The position numbers and the translations under genes were made by a program. This document shows positions 1 to 10,730 of a DNA stretch of 64,000 nt, piece after piece; the first letter of the stretch is position 1; each line of letters begins with the position of its first letter. The DNA lies in the NCBI GenBank assembly GCA_902651635.1, contig CACRSC010000063.1, positions 108,566 to 172,565 on the forward strand, read 5' to 3'. The notes beneath the pieces were generated by a model that was given only the letters and a program-made list of their open reading frames with translations, ran no database searches and was not told the origin of the DNA. This DNA comes from Mastigamoeba balamuthi. Lineage: Eukaryota; Evosea; Mastigamoebida; Mastigamoebidae.

Positions 1-217
1 CAGCACAGCGCAGAGGCCTCGGGAAAATGAGACTTTCGTTCCGCTTTAAGAGGTGGTGCTGTGCGTGCGAGTGCGGGAGGGCAGTGCTGCTGCCAGCCCC
101 GCCTCCCCCGCGGGGACTCCGCGGGCTTTCTATTGTGCGCGCCCGCTCCGCAGGCCGGGCCAGCCGACTGACTCTGGGGCAATACAAGTACACCCGCCTT
201 TACGCAGGGGCGGCCAC

Positions 218-1145
218 TCACTGCTTCAGCTCGCCCTCGAGCGGGAGCAGCAGCGAGGGCGGCGGGAGCTTGCTGGCGCTGCCACTGCCTGCGGGCGGGC
301 TGGAGCTGCCGCTGCCGCTGCCGCCGTCGCGGTACTGTCGCATGAGGGCCCTGTTGACGGCCTTTGCGACGGGGTCCAGCGCGGGGTCGTCGTTCTTGGT
401 GTCGCCGTAGAGGAAGTACTCGCGCTTCCGGCGGCCCGCGTCGCTCTTGCAGCGCCCCCTGGGCTGCAGCCGCAGCTCGCCGACGCCCAGGATGCGGATG
501 GCGCTGGCGCTGGCGTCCTGGTCGCCGCCGGCCCTGCGCTGGCGCTTGTTGGGCGAGCGCTCGCCGTCGCTCAGGGGCTCGGGGGCCATCGGTATGGGCG
601 GCGACAGCGCTGCTGCCACAGGGACCTGCGGTGGCCGCGGCTCCGAGACGGCCGGCTCCCACACCGGCACCGCCTCGAAGAACTGTCTCCGAGACCTCCG
701 CCCGCCTAGGGGGCACGCAGCAGCGCAGCGCGGAGGCGGGTGCGCCCAGCGCAGAGCCCAGCAGCTTGAGTTGGCGGACTCACTGGGCTAACAGATCAAT
801 TCGAAAACACTCCTCCCCCCCCCCCCGAACCCGCACGCGGCCCCGGCAACCGTGCAGCGGCCACCGGGCAGCCCCCCCCAGGCAGTTGGCTCACCGTCGG
901 GGACGTCGGGGCAGGGCTTGTTGACATAGCGGAGCACGCGGGGCAGCGGCGGCGGCGAGGCTGGCGTGGCTGGCGCTGCTGGCGTCGTCGCTGCTGCTGG
1001 CGTTGTGGTGGCGGCGGAGGCGGAGGCAGGGGGCCACCCGAGCTCTGTGGCGGCCAGCGGCGAGCACTCGGGCGCCTCGCCCTGGCCAAACGGGCTGCAC
1101 AGGATGTCGAGGTCGCGCCTGATGCGTGGCGTCCACGGCGTCGGC
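218..1145 (-). CDS. Unrecognised Ser/Pro/Ala-rich protein, 5' end not resolved
   Basis: Two coding exons can be seen on the minus strand: 1145-895 and 705-218, joined by a 189-nt intron with a GTGAGC donor and CCTAG acceptor, phase 1 on both sides. The first visible exon starts just after a C-rich acceptor tract, so at least one upstream exon is missing from the model (a short exon starting with the ATG at about 1717 is possible). About 246 residues are visible. They contain an acidic/hydrophobic start (RRDLDILCSPFGQ), a Thr/Ala/Pro-rich stretch, the segment LRYVNKPCPDVPDG, a basic patch SPNKRQRRAG that could be a nuclear signal, and a C-terminal half with KREYFLYGDTK. I do not recognise a domain. 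The frame choice rests on phase agreement and composition, so confidence is moderate. Confidence 0.45.
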
Positions 1146-2479
1146 CTGGCATGTGGGGGGGGGGAGTGTGTCGCGCTGAGTGCGTCGAGCAGCGCAGAGC
1201 AAACGCTTGGATTGTTGCCCTCTCTAACCCCAACACCAGAGAGCAGAGCTGCCTGCGCACGGCCCGCGGGTGTCGGGGGACGTGGTGATCGTTGGGCGCC
1301 GCACGGGGACCACGCCCTCCAGCTGCCCCTCGCGCTGCTGCGAGTGGGGGGCCCACACACACGGGCGTTATTCCATTTTCGCGGCCGCCGCGAGTGGGGG
1401 AGCGGTGCTGGGGGATTGAATTGAATTGAATTGATTGAAATCGAATTCGGATTGGCAGACACAAGCAAACACAAGCACATTTTCCCGGGGTCGTGACGCA
1501 CGGGAAAACTCGCTCGGGCCGATGGCGTCGAGTCCACCACGCGCTGCGGTGCTACCGACTGCGCGAAATGCGGTGCCAGGGCCGGAGAACCGACGGCGGA
1601 GCCCCGGGAGCGCGGGGAGAGGCAGAACGGGGGCGGGTATGCCTGCGGCTGCGGTGGCGCGGCTGCCGGAGACACGTGCGGTGCGCTCAGTACGTTTTCG
1701 CACCAGCGCGTGAACATTATTTTTATTTTTTGTGTTCTTTCCTTCTACGCGGGCTTTCCGCTTTCGGAGTCTACGTCATCTTGGCAGGAACAACAAAAAA
1801 TTGAAGATCCGCGAATCCCGCCCCGGAATGAGGGGGTCCGAGGTAATGCGTGGCGCCACAACCCATGATCCTGTTGCTCTCACCGGTCTCGGCGATTGGG
1901 GGTTTTCCTCGGAATGCTCTGAGGTTGCCTTGCAGGGGAACAAACTCTCCTAAGCTCACTGCATTTATCGGCACAGCCATCAGCTTGCGCTCTGTGCCTG
2001 ATGTGAATATTCTCCCTTGTGAACTATATCAAGATAAGAATCTGTTCTGTTGCAAGTGCTATCTTATGAGGAGAAATTGCCTCTGCTCCTTCGAGTATAC
2101 AAGTCCGTCTCGACACACACAGAAACGGGGGCGAATTAGGGGCTCACGGCGACCTCCCATCGTGTGGCAATAGTCTGTTTGATGTGCAGTACCAAACGCA
2201 GTCAAGTGCGCCAAACATGGCTTTTGATTATCCAGCATTTTCAGTGCCCGCCCCCCCCCCCCCCGCTTGCTGCGAGAATGTGAAGAGTGGACTGCAGTCG
2301 CCAGCTTGCATTTTCAGTACATTGCTCTGCGTTGATGCTCGAGGAGACTTTGCGAACGTCCTTTCATCCGCGTCGCGCGTTCTCCCCGTGCGCAATTCCG
2401 AGCCAGATATCTCCGGGGAGAAAAATCTGCGTCGGGAACAGACAGACATACCTGACAGCAGAAAGAAGCAGCAGAGCAC
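1146..2479. other. Intergenic stretch, no gene supported
   Basis: This region separates the divergent minus-strand gene on the left from the armadillo-like gene on the right. It probably holds the missing 5' exon(s) and promoter of the left gene. A pentamer run (TTGAA repeated about five times, 1414-1438) and a C-rich run near 2250 are visible. Several open frames cross it but none shows protein-like composition or a domain. Confidence 0.5.
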
Positions 2480-3902
2480 ATGAGCGCAGCATCGGCACCC
2501 CCGAGCGCATGCGAGTGCGAGACGCCGCCGGAGACGCCGCAGGTCGTCACGTGGGACCAGGTACAGTGCTCCTCTGCCGCAGCGCCTCCCCAGCAGGCCG
2601 TCCCAACAGCCCCCGATGCAGATCCGAACCGCACTGGCCAGCCCCTCCGGCCCCTCTGCCCTCGACGCCCTCCAAGACCTCGCCTTCAACCTCCGTCGAG
2701 GTTCCTCCCTCGCACCCGCACACCCTCTGTCCTCCTCCCACCCTCCCTCCCTCTCTCACTCGTTCGGGGGCCAACTGGAAGGCGTGCAGTTCGCTGAGCG
2801 CGCTGCCCTTGTGGGACTGCTGCCGCTGGTCGTCGACGCGGTGGCCCGCCCTGGCGCGCCAGGCACCCTGCGCACCTGCGCTGCCGAGGCCGTCGCGCTC
2901 GCGTCGTCTGCGTCGCACTTCTGCGCGTTCTCGGCGGCGTCCGCGGGGGCCGTCGAGGCCCTCGGCCCGCTCGTCCGCGACCCCGACGCCCGCGTCTCCC
3001 AGTGGGCACTGCGGGGCCTCGCGGGCATCGCGGGCGCCTCCGAGGCCCTCGCGTACCGCGTGGTCAGCAGCGGGGCGCTCGGGGACGTGCTCGCGGTGCT
3101 TCCGCGGACCACGGCGACCGCGAAGCTCGAGGCCTGCGCTGCCTTCCTCGCAGGCGCCTCGCGCGCCCTGCTGTCCGCCGAGTCTGTGCGCGCCATCTGC
3201 GCCGCCCTGGGGCTGCTGTGCCGCGACCCCGTCGACAGCGTCAAGGCCGAGGCGCTGCGCGCCCTCGTTGCTGTGGTCTCCCCGTCGGACGACCGCCGCA
3301 CCTGCGCTGTGCTCGCGGGCGTCGTCTCTCGCGTGCCCCCCATCCTGCGGAGAGGCGGTCCTCTGTGCGCCGAGGCCCTCGCCCTCGTCGACGTGCTGCT
3401 GCAGGTGGGGCCCAGCTGCGCCGACTGGCCCACGCGCTACGACTGCGTGTACGCCGAGGGCATCGCCCACGAGGCCGCGGCTGTCGTCTGCCACCGCGCA
3501 GCCCGCCAGGTGACCCGCGAGGCCCTGCTTGCCACGCGGTGCCTCGCGAGGCTGCTGTGGAAGGCGAGCCCCGCGGCGGTGGCCCCCGTGTTCAGCCCGC
3601 AGCTCGCGTGGTCGCTGGCGGCGCTCTGGGTGGACCTCGTCGACGCGGGCGACCTCGATGCCGCCGAGGACACGAGCGTCGCAGAGGCCTGCGCCCTGGC
3701 AGCTGCCCCGTCGGACGACGAGGCCGCCGAGTGCGTGCTCTCGTGCCTCAGCGTCGCTCGGGCCGTGTGCTGGGGCATGGCGAGGCAGAGGAGCGCGCAG
3801 TGCATGCTCCACGCTCTCTCGCGGGCCCTCGCACGGGGTCCCGCTCTGCGGTCGGTGCTGTCGCAGGTGGCCAGGCGGCCCAACGGCACGCAGGACCCGT
3901 AG
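2480..3902 (+). CDS. Armadillo/HEAT-like repeat protein
   Basis: Exon 1 (2480-2560) starts at an ATG and encodes 27 residues; a 49-nt intron (GTACAG...AACAG, phase 0) leads into exon 2 (2610-3902). The product is about 457 residues. After a short Pro/Ser-rich lead it is almost wholly alpha-helical, with repeated Leu/Ala-rich helices of the armadillo type, for example GLLPLVVDAVARPGAPGTLR and ALGPLVRDPDARVSQWALR, each followed by an Ala-rich second helix. No catalytic motif or signal peptide is seen. Such repeats act as protein-binding scaffolds; the partner is unknown. A segment near the start of exon 2 (about 2698-2760) is pyrimidine-rich and in frame and could be an additional intron. It is compositionally like the armadillo gene at 43.5-45.4 kb but not clearly a duplicate. 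Confidence 0.7.
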
Positions 3903-4158
3903 GCACGGCATCAGCGAGCGGACTGTAGACTAGATTACACTCCCCCACAGCGAGCAAACACGGCTGGAGAGCTCCGGTTCGAGGGGTCAAGTTCAGTTGC
4001 CCTGGGTAGCAGGCCCTGAATCAGGATCATTATGACAGGTGAATCTCCGTCCAGATTTGCGCGCGGTGAAACTGCAAAAAAAACAGGACAAACCGCCGGG
4101 GTGCAGCGCTGGCGAGAAGATCCGGTGAAACCGACAGCCGTTTGGGGGGGTGCTCCTG

Positions 4159-5363
4159 ATGATGTCAGACATGGCCCGGCCGCCGTCGGTGCGGCGCTCG
4201 TGCATCGAGATCAAGGCCGGGTGGGTCGTGAAGGAGGGCGGGCGCGTCAAGTCGTGGAAGCGCCGCTTCGCCGTCCTGCGCGGCGACTCGCTCGACTACT
4301 ACGCCCTCCAGCGCGCACGTGCCTGCCCCCCCCACAGATGCACTCCACCCCCCACTTGCTCACCCACTCGACGTCGGCCCCTCGCCCGTGCCCCTGTGCG
4401 GTGTGTGTGTGCATTGCGTAATGAGCGCGTGGGGTGGGGTGTATTACGTAGAGAGCCCAGCCGCCCCCTTCTCCTTTTCAGCTCTCAGGGGGGCGTTACT
4501 GACGAGCACGTGAACACACACGCGCACGGGCTTCAACGCGGCACACACAGGAGGAGCTCAAGGGACGAGTGCGCCTGACGCGCGAGTGCAGAGCGTACAT
4601 CCCCCCAGAGCCGCCAAAGGTTCCCTCCCGCTCTCTCCCCCGCCCCGAGGCTTGCGACCCTCGCTGCTGCGGTTGCTCTGGTCAGTGCCAACGCTGCCTT
4701 CCCATCCCCACGCGGCAGAGGGCGCCGGCGGGGCTCGTGTGCTTCGTGCTGGAGACGCCGGGGCGCGAGTACATCTTCGGGACGGACGCGGGCGACGCCG
4801 AGCGCGTGGCATGGGTGTGCGCGCTCAACAAGACGATTGCCAGGGAGGCGTCGCGCGAGTACCTGCCCGTCGTGCTGCTCGTCGGCGACCCCGGGGCCGG
4901 CAAGTCCTCCGTGGCCGGCCCCGACCTCAGCTCCCGCATCGTCCTCTTCGACGGCCTCCGCGTCAACTTCCGCATTGTCCGCTCCACTTTGGGGCACTTG
5001 CGCAATTGCTCACGGGAAAACAAAACCGCGCAGACGGAAATATCGAACCGACAAAAATTGAGGGAGATGAGCAGCACGAAGGGGTACGAGGCGGTCAAGG
5101 GCTTCGCGGTCGCGTTCGACAGCAGGCGGCCTGGCGCCCTGGACGGCGCGCGCGAGTGGCTGTCGTGCTGCGGGCGCCCCGCGGTGCTCGTGGGCTGCAA
5201 GTGCGACTTGGCGACGGGCACCCCCAACGCCGCGGCCACCAAGCTCGCCAGGGACTCGGGCGTGCCGTACTGCGAGTGCTCGGCGGTGACGCGCGGCGGC
5301 GTGGAGGAGATGTGGATCGCCCTGGCAACGCTCATCTTGGAGAAGAGTCTCTGGTCGTGGTAG
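4159..5363 (+). CDS. PH domain-small GTPase-like fusion protein
   Basis: The N-terminal exon (4159 to about 4318) encodes the first strands of a PH domain (AGWVVKEGGRVKSWKRRFAVLRG). It resumes in exons at about 4551-4619 (ELKGRVRLT) and 4719-5363 (FVLETPGREYIFGTD, then the conserved C-terminal helix with Trp, AERVAWVCALNK). A Ras-like fold follows directly: P-loop GDPGAGKSS, hydrophobic strand VKGFAVAFDS, a G4-like GCKCDL and a G5-like ECSAV. PH domains bind phosphoinositides or proteins at membranes, so the protein likely couples a membrane PH module to a GTPase-like switch. Oddities: no DxxG (G3) motif is visible, NKxD has become CKCD, and an A+T-richer stretch (about 4977-5060) inside the GTPase part may be an in-frame intron. 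The first intron's donor and acceptor are not settled. Whether it binds GTP is uncertain. No C-terminal prenylation Cys is seen. Confidence 0.75.
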
Positions 5364-5606
5364 TCGTCGCTGTGTGTATTGTTTTGTCCCTCGTTGCGTT
5401 ACATTTAGCTCATAAAGAGGAGGTATTTGGTCTTGCTCTGTTGGGAACTGCGAGTGGTACTGAGTCAATCAGCTGGAAGGGGTTTCATGTTCCTGCTGGA
5501 TATTATGGTTACTGTAGATTTTGTCGAAGAGAATCATGATATCTCCTACGCACCAACAAACCGTTACAACGGTTTCTCTTCTTCCGCCAGAGCTCTACTC
5601 TTGAGA

Positions 5607-7045
5607 ATGTCGCGCGTGCCCGCTGAGGTCCTCCCCAAGTGGCAGGAGATCTGCACCAAGTGCTACGCGGACCAGTCGAAATGGTCGTTGCTCCCCCATG
5701 CCCTCCCTCGCCAATCCTCACACCCGCCTTGGCCTGCAGGGTCCTCAACGGATTCTGGGACCAGCTGCAGGGCGAAACTGAGAACATCTGGCAGTGCGTT
5801 GCCCGCCCCCTCACCACCCTCCGTTCGCACTGCTGATGCGGTAACGATCGCCTGTGCAGGTGGGCCCAGTCCTTCGCCAAGTTCGACGAGAGCAAGAGGG
5901 CCGGTGGCTGCGACCTGGGTTTGTAACCCCCTTCCATTGTCCCCCATCCCCCGAGCTCCTGACCCCGTTGCTTATCAGATGAGTTCTGGTCCCACAAGTT
6001 CCTCGAGGTGTGCCCCTCCTCCCTGCCAGCAGAGCTCGAGTTCTCCCTCTCACAGCTTGCTGCCCTGCCCACAGTCTCTCGGCCAGACGATGACTGTCAT
6101 CGAGATGGTGCGGCAGTCGCCCTCCCTTGGCCGCCCAGGGGGCACGCATCCCTGACGTCCCTCCCTCGCCAGCGTGAGAAGTTCCGCCAGATCGACGCCG
6201 ACTTCAACAAGCGCATGAGCATGATCGAGTACCTCTCCTTCAGGCAAGCATCCACCTCTCCAGGCCCCCACCTGCTCCACACTCGCCCGCCCAGCAACTG
6301 ACTTGGCCCACCCCTCGGCGCTAATGCGACAGGTTCAACCTGAAGATCGCCGATGTCGTCAACGCCCCCCAGGGCGGCGACCCCGCCGAGATCCGCAAGG
6401 CCGAGGCCATGGTCGCGGCGGCGCAGGCGTCAGTCGAGAGCATGACGCGCGCGCTCGAGGCGGCGACCAAGGCGAGCGAGGCCGCGTGGTACGCGGAGCA
6501 GGAGAACAAGAAGGCGCTCGAGGAGCTCCAGAACCAGGAGAAGGCGTTCCAGGACAAGAAGGCCGACCTCGAGCGCACCAAGAACGACTCCTCCATCGGC
6601 GTCGTCAAGCGCAACAAGGCCGCCAACGAGGTCTGTTTTCTTTCTTTCTTCCCTACTCGTAGCAGTGAAGTTGCACGGCAACGCAGAGCTCACCCACAGC
6701 CCCCTCTGCCCGCTACAGCTGGACCAGATGCTCGCGGAGGACCCGCTGCCGCTGCGCAAGGCCAAGATCAACCAGGCGGCGACGGTGAAGAAGAGCGAGA
6801 GGGCCCGCGTGGCGGCGGACGAGGCCAAGGCCAAGTCGGAGGAGGCCGTCAAGGACGCCGAGCGCAAGCTCGACGAGGCGACGCAGTTCCTCGACAAGGC
6901 CATGAGGTCGGGCGGCGTGGCCAAGGGCGACGTGTGGTGGCTGCAGCGCGAGATCACCGAGGTGCGCCGTACAGTTTTCACCCGCGGTTTTCCATTCTCA
7001 ACTCCTGTGCAGAAGAAGAAGTTCCTGCCGTCGAAGCGCCAGTGA
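5607..7045 (+). CDS. abpB: 34-kDa-type calcium-regulated actin-bundling protein (ABP34-like)
   Basis: Nine exons join in phase: 5607-5683, 5740-5793, 5860-5918, 5979-6007, 6075-6107, 6173-6243, 6333-6630, 6719-6961 and 7013-7045, giving 298 residues, the size of the Dictyostelium protein. Family features in order: a Trp-rich helical start, FWSHKFLE, GQTMTVIEM, an EF-hand-like loop (IDADFNKRMSMIEYL), a long charged coiled coil, NKAANELDQMLAEDPLPLRKAKI, and the C-terminal signature WWLQREITEKKKFLPSKRQ. In the family this protein bundles actin filaments in filopodia and cortex and is inhibited by calcium. The EF-hand loop has Asp at positions 1, 3 and Asn at 5 but is imperfect, so calcium control is inferred. 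Intron 6 uses a GC donor (CAG/GCAAGC). This gene is the clearest taxonomic pointer to an amoeboid protist. Confidence 0.9.
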
Positions 7046-7178
7046 GGGGACGCCCGGAAGAATCTCTGGCCTTCTGAGATTCCGCCCGGAAAATCAAGAA
7101 AGACAACAGAAAGAAGATTTTCTCGGGGAAATCTGTCTTGTCAAAGGTTCATAATTCTCCTTAGAACACCGACGGAAT

Positions 7179-8476
7179 ATGTCCACTCCGCCCGCTTTCG
7201 CTGACGCCCCGCGCGCCTCGCCGCACCGCCTCTACAACGACCTCTGCACGTTCAGCGCGCCGCTGCTGCCGCGCCGCACGTTCATCGTCGACGTGCGCCC
7301 GGCCGCGTCGCGCTGCCTGCCCTGCGTCCCGCGCTCTGTGCACCACGCGCTCGTCTCTGCCGACGCCGACGCAGCCGCCCGCGGCGCGGCGCCCAGCAAG
7401 ACGCTGCGCAGGTGGCGCGCCGCCGAGCGCGTGTGGTACGTGGCGCAGGGCGACGTCGGGGAGGCTGAGTACGGCGCGGTGGTGGCGGGGCTGTGGAGGA
7501 CGGTGCCCGAGGGCGTGGACCAGTTCCTGCTGGCGGGCGGCGTGGACGCGTTCAGCGCGCAGTACCCGTTCGCCTGCGTCCCCGAGGGCAGCGAGTGCCC
7601 GATGCCCGACCGCGCGGTGACGCCGCAGCCCGGCGAGCAGCCGCCGCGGTCGATACGCGAGTACCCGTCGGAGATCGAGCCCGGGTTCCTCTACCTCGGC
7701 TCGGAGAAGGCCTACGACGCGGAGGTCCTCGCCAACCTCGGCGTCACGCACGTGCTCAGGATACACGAGAAGCCCAACCCCCCGGGCTCCACGCCGCGCG
7801 GCGTCATCGTCCTCCACATCCCGCTCACCGACTACGAGTTCGAGGACCTCTGCTCCTGCCTGCAGACCGTCATCATCTTCATCGGTACGTGGCGCGCCGC
7901 CAGCACCCTCCCTCCCCTCCCCTCTTGGGTGCTGACTCGTCCCCATTCCCGCTTCCCCGCACTTGATCATCAACGAGGGCGGATAATTCCCTGAGAATTG
8001 CCCTCTCTTTGCTTGCTGCGAAATGGTCGATCGGGTGCGTGCGGGCGCGGGGTATGTGGGGTGCTGCGGTGGGCTTCACTCAGAGCTTCGAATACCGTGT
8101 CCCCCTCCTGTCAATGCGGCTCCGTGGTCTGTCTTTTGATGGCTTTTGCATGCACAACGGCTCTTTTCTGTCACATGTCACAAATCACCTAAAAATAAGT
8201 GCACGTTTGTTGTCCCCCACAAACTCGGCTTCTAAACGGGCGGCGCGCTGGCGTTCTGCAGAGAGGGCCAGACAATCCGGCGGCAGGGTGCTGGTCCACT
8301 GCGCGGCCGGGGTCTCGAGGTCGGCCGCCGCCGTGGGGGCGTACCTCATCGTCAAGCACGGGATCAGCGCCACAAAGGCCGTCGAGTACATGCAGGAGCG
8401 CAGGTACATCGCGACGCCCAACGCGGGCTTCATGCGCCAGCTGGACTCGTTTGCCCACAAGCTCGGGATCCACTGA
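7179..8476 (+). CDS. Rhodanese-like plus dual-specificity protein phosphatase
   Basis: Exon 1 (7179-7884) and exon 2 (8262-8476) are joined in phase 1 by a 377-nt intron, long for this genome; the product is 306 residues. Residues about 25-140 look like the rhodanese/CH2 module of MAP-kinase phosphatases (FIVDVRP near the start, LLAGGVDAFSAQYPFAC at the end) but without an obvious active-site Cys loop. The catalytic part begins with EIEPGFLYLGSE, continues through NLGVTHVLRI and VLHIPLTDYEFEDL, and has the signature loop HCAAGVSRS with the nucleophilic Cys and the Arg. The general acid Asp is likely in LTDYEFEDL. The end (MQERRYIATPNAGFMRQLDSF) is typical of DUSPs. A MAP-kinase-directed cytosolic phosphatase is the simplest reading, inferred from the domain pair. 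Confidence 0.88.
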
Positions 8477-8713
8477 GCGCCTCCAACCCAACCCTCCCCT
8501 GACACTTTTGTCTTCCCAGTTTTCCCCCACACCCAACAAACTGCACATGATGTGAAGATCTCGTACTTTTTTTCCGGCACTAGCGTTCCGATATCTTCTG
8601 TCATTTCCCAGCGATATTGAATCAGCAATCATCCACAAAAGTTAGTGCCCTCTTATTTGAAATTGTCGGTGCGGTGCCTTCGGCTGCACCTTTGGGAAAC
8701 CCGGCCCCCCCCG

Positions 8714-10499
8714 ATGCTGCGCGACATCGCCCAGCCGGTGCCCTCGATCACGGTCGAGGACCACTGCTACTGCTGGTCGGGCACCCTGCGCCGCCACGGT
8801 TCCTCGCCGGTTCCGCCGCTTCTGACGCCGCCGCCGCCCCTCGTGGCGCCGCCGAGCCCACTCCGCACGCCGCCCGCGTCGCCGTCGCCCGACCACGCGC
8901 TGCTGCAGCCCACCCCGACCACGTCCGCCGCGGTGGCCGCGCCCACGGCCCGCTCCAAGTCGCCGCTGGTCCGCTCGGCCCCGAGCTGCGCGCTGCTGCT
9001 CAGGCCGCCCGCGCACCCGGCACGCCCCCTGTCGCCGGCGGGTCCGCGCGAGATGCTGCGGTCGCGGTCGACGGGCTGCCTCGAGTGCACGCGGTACACG
9101 GCCGGCGAGCTCGTGGGGGCCACGCTGCCCTCGCTCGTGGCGCTGGTGACGACGCCCGGCGTGCCGCCCGGCGACGTGGACGCGCTGGTCCTGACGTACC
9201 GGAAATTTGCGGCGCCCGCGGAGTTCAGCTCGCTGATCTGCGCCCGCGCGCGCGAGAGCCCCGCGGCGGTCGGCGCCTGCTGCAGGCTGGCGAGCAGGTG
9301 GGCCTACCTCTGCTACGAGGCGGACATGGCGGGGAACGCGCCCGTGCTCTCGGAGCTGCAGGCGATGGCCGAGAGCGCCGTTGCAGAGGCAACTGACGAC
9401 CCCGGAAAAGAGGCCGGGGCGCGGCTGGGCTCCGTGCTGCGCGCGCAGAGCTCGGGGCTGCTGGAGATGAACAGCGACGGGCTGCTGCAGTGCGTCGTGA
9501 CCACGTCGCCCAGGCTGCACAGGGAGCGCTCGCCGAGACTGCGCAGGGACAAGTCGCCGTTCCGGTTCAAGAGCACCAAGGACTCGGCCGTCTTCGCAGA
9601 GGTCCGGCACCAGGAGTTCGCCGAGCAGCTGACGCTCGTCGAGTACGCCTACTACAGCCGCATCAGGCCGCAGGAGTGCTTCGGGCTCGCGTGGGCCAAG
9701 CCGGACGCCGCCTCCCGGTCTCCCAACCTGCTCTACTTCACGCAGCAGTTCAACCGGGTTTGGAACTGCTCCCCCCAACGGCACAGCAGGGACTCGCCCC
9801 TTACCCGCTCCACCACCTCCCCCAACAGATAAGCCAGTGGGTGGTGAGCACGGTGCTGCTGGCAAAGGACAGGTCGAGGACGATCGACACGTTCGTCAAG
9901 ATCGCGCAGTCGTGCAGGGACATACACAACTACAACGCGATGATGGAGATCGTGTCGGGTCTCAACTCGCCGGGCATCAGGTCTGTCTTGCCCGGTTTCT
10001 CTTTCGCCACGCCAACGGTCTCACCCCCCACCCCCCACAGCCGATTGAAGCACTCGTGGAGTGCCAAGGCCGAGGCTGCGCTGTCGTCGATGTCGAGCAT
10101 GATCGACAGCAACTACAAGAGACTGAGGACGGCGCTGGAGGAGGCCCGCATCAGGAAGCAGCCGTGCCTCCCCTATGTGGGCGTGTTCCTCGGGGACCTC
10201 ACATTCATCGAGGAGGTGTGTTTTTCCAGCGCACCCAAAACTGCTCTTCAGGCAAAAATGACAACGCGTTTTAGGGAAACCCCGACATTATCCCGGACAC
10301 TCGCCTGCTGAACTGGGCCAAGATGAGGATGAACGCCGGGGTCATCTCGAAGATCCTGGCCTTCCAGTCGCGGGGCTACACGATGCCGTCGCTGCTCTCC
10401 GTGCAGTCTCTGATTGTCAATCTGGCACCCGCCCTGTCAGAGGACGAGGCCTACGAATTCAGCAAGAGGCTCGAGCCCAAGGAAAGCGGCCACCATTAG
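8714..10499 (+). CDS. Ras guanine nucleotide exchange factor (REM + CDC25 domains)
   Basis: Four exons (8714-9757, 9829-9980, 10041-10215, 10275-10499) give 531 residues. The first ~130 residues are Pro/Ser-rich and low-complexity. A RasGEF-N (REM) domain follows (GATLPSLVALVTTP, DALVLTYRKFAAPAEF). The catalytic CDC25 domain starts near DSAVFAEVRHQEFAEQLTLVEY and shows family hallmarks: RIRPQECFGLAW, FTQQFNRISQWVVSTVLL, IHNYNAMMEIVSGLNSPGI, LPYVGVFLGDLTFIEEGNPD and the closing helix region. It activates a Ras/Rap GTPase by releasing GDP. Tandem RasGEF-type signalling is expanded in amoebae. No PH, DEP or kinase domain is attached in this model. All three introns agree in phase, and the start is the first ATG of the frame. 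Confidence 0.92.
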
Positions 10500-10730
10500 T
10501 GCTCACACACCCACACTTCACCTTGACGTCTTGTTTTCCTTATAGAATCGCGGCACCACACACCTCCTTTTCTCCATACTGACATAACAATTTTCAAGAA
10601 TACAAAACGGCTTTTTTTCTTCGAAGGGGCGGTTGATCTCGCCACAGCAGATAGTTTTCTCCACAGGGCAGATATTTGCTCTCTATGATGTCAAGATTCA
10701 CTTCCCCAAGTTTGAGCGGGCAGGAGAACA

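Noticed and set aside
2547-3911. Long minus-strand open frame opposite the armadillo-like gene
   Set aside because: It is a shadow of the G+C-rich coding strand: Arg/Gly/His-rich, no domain, no splice-consistent exons.
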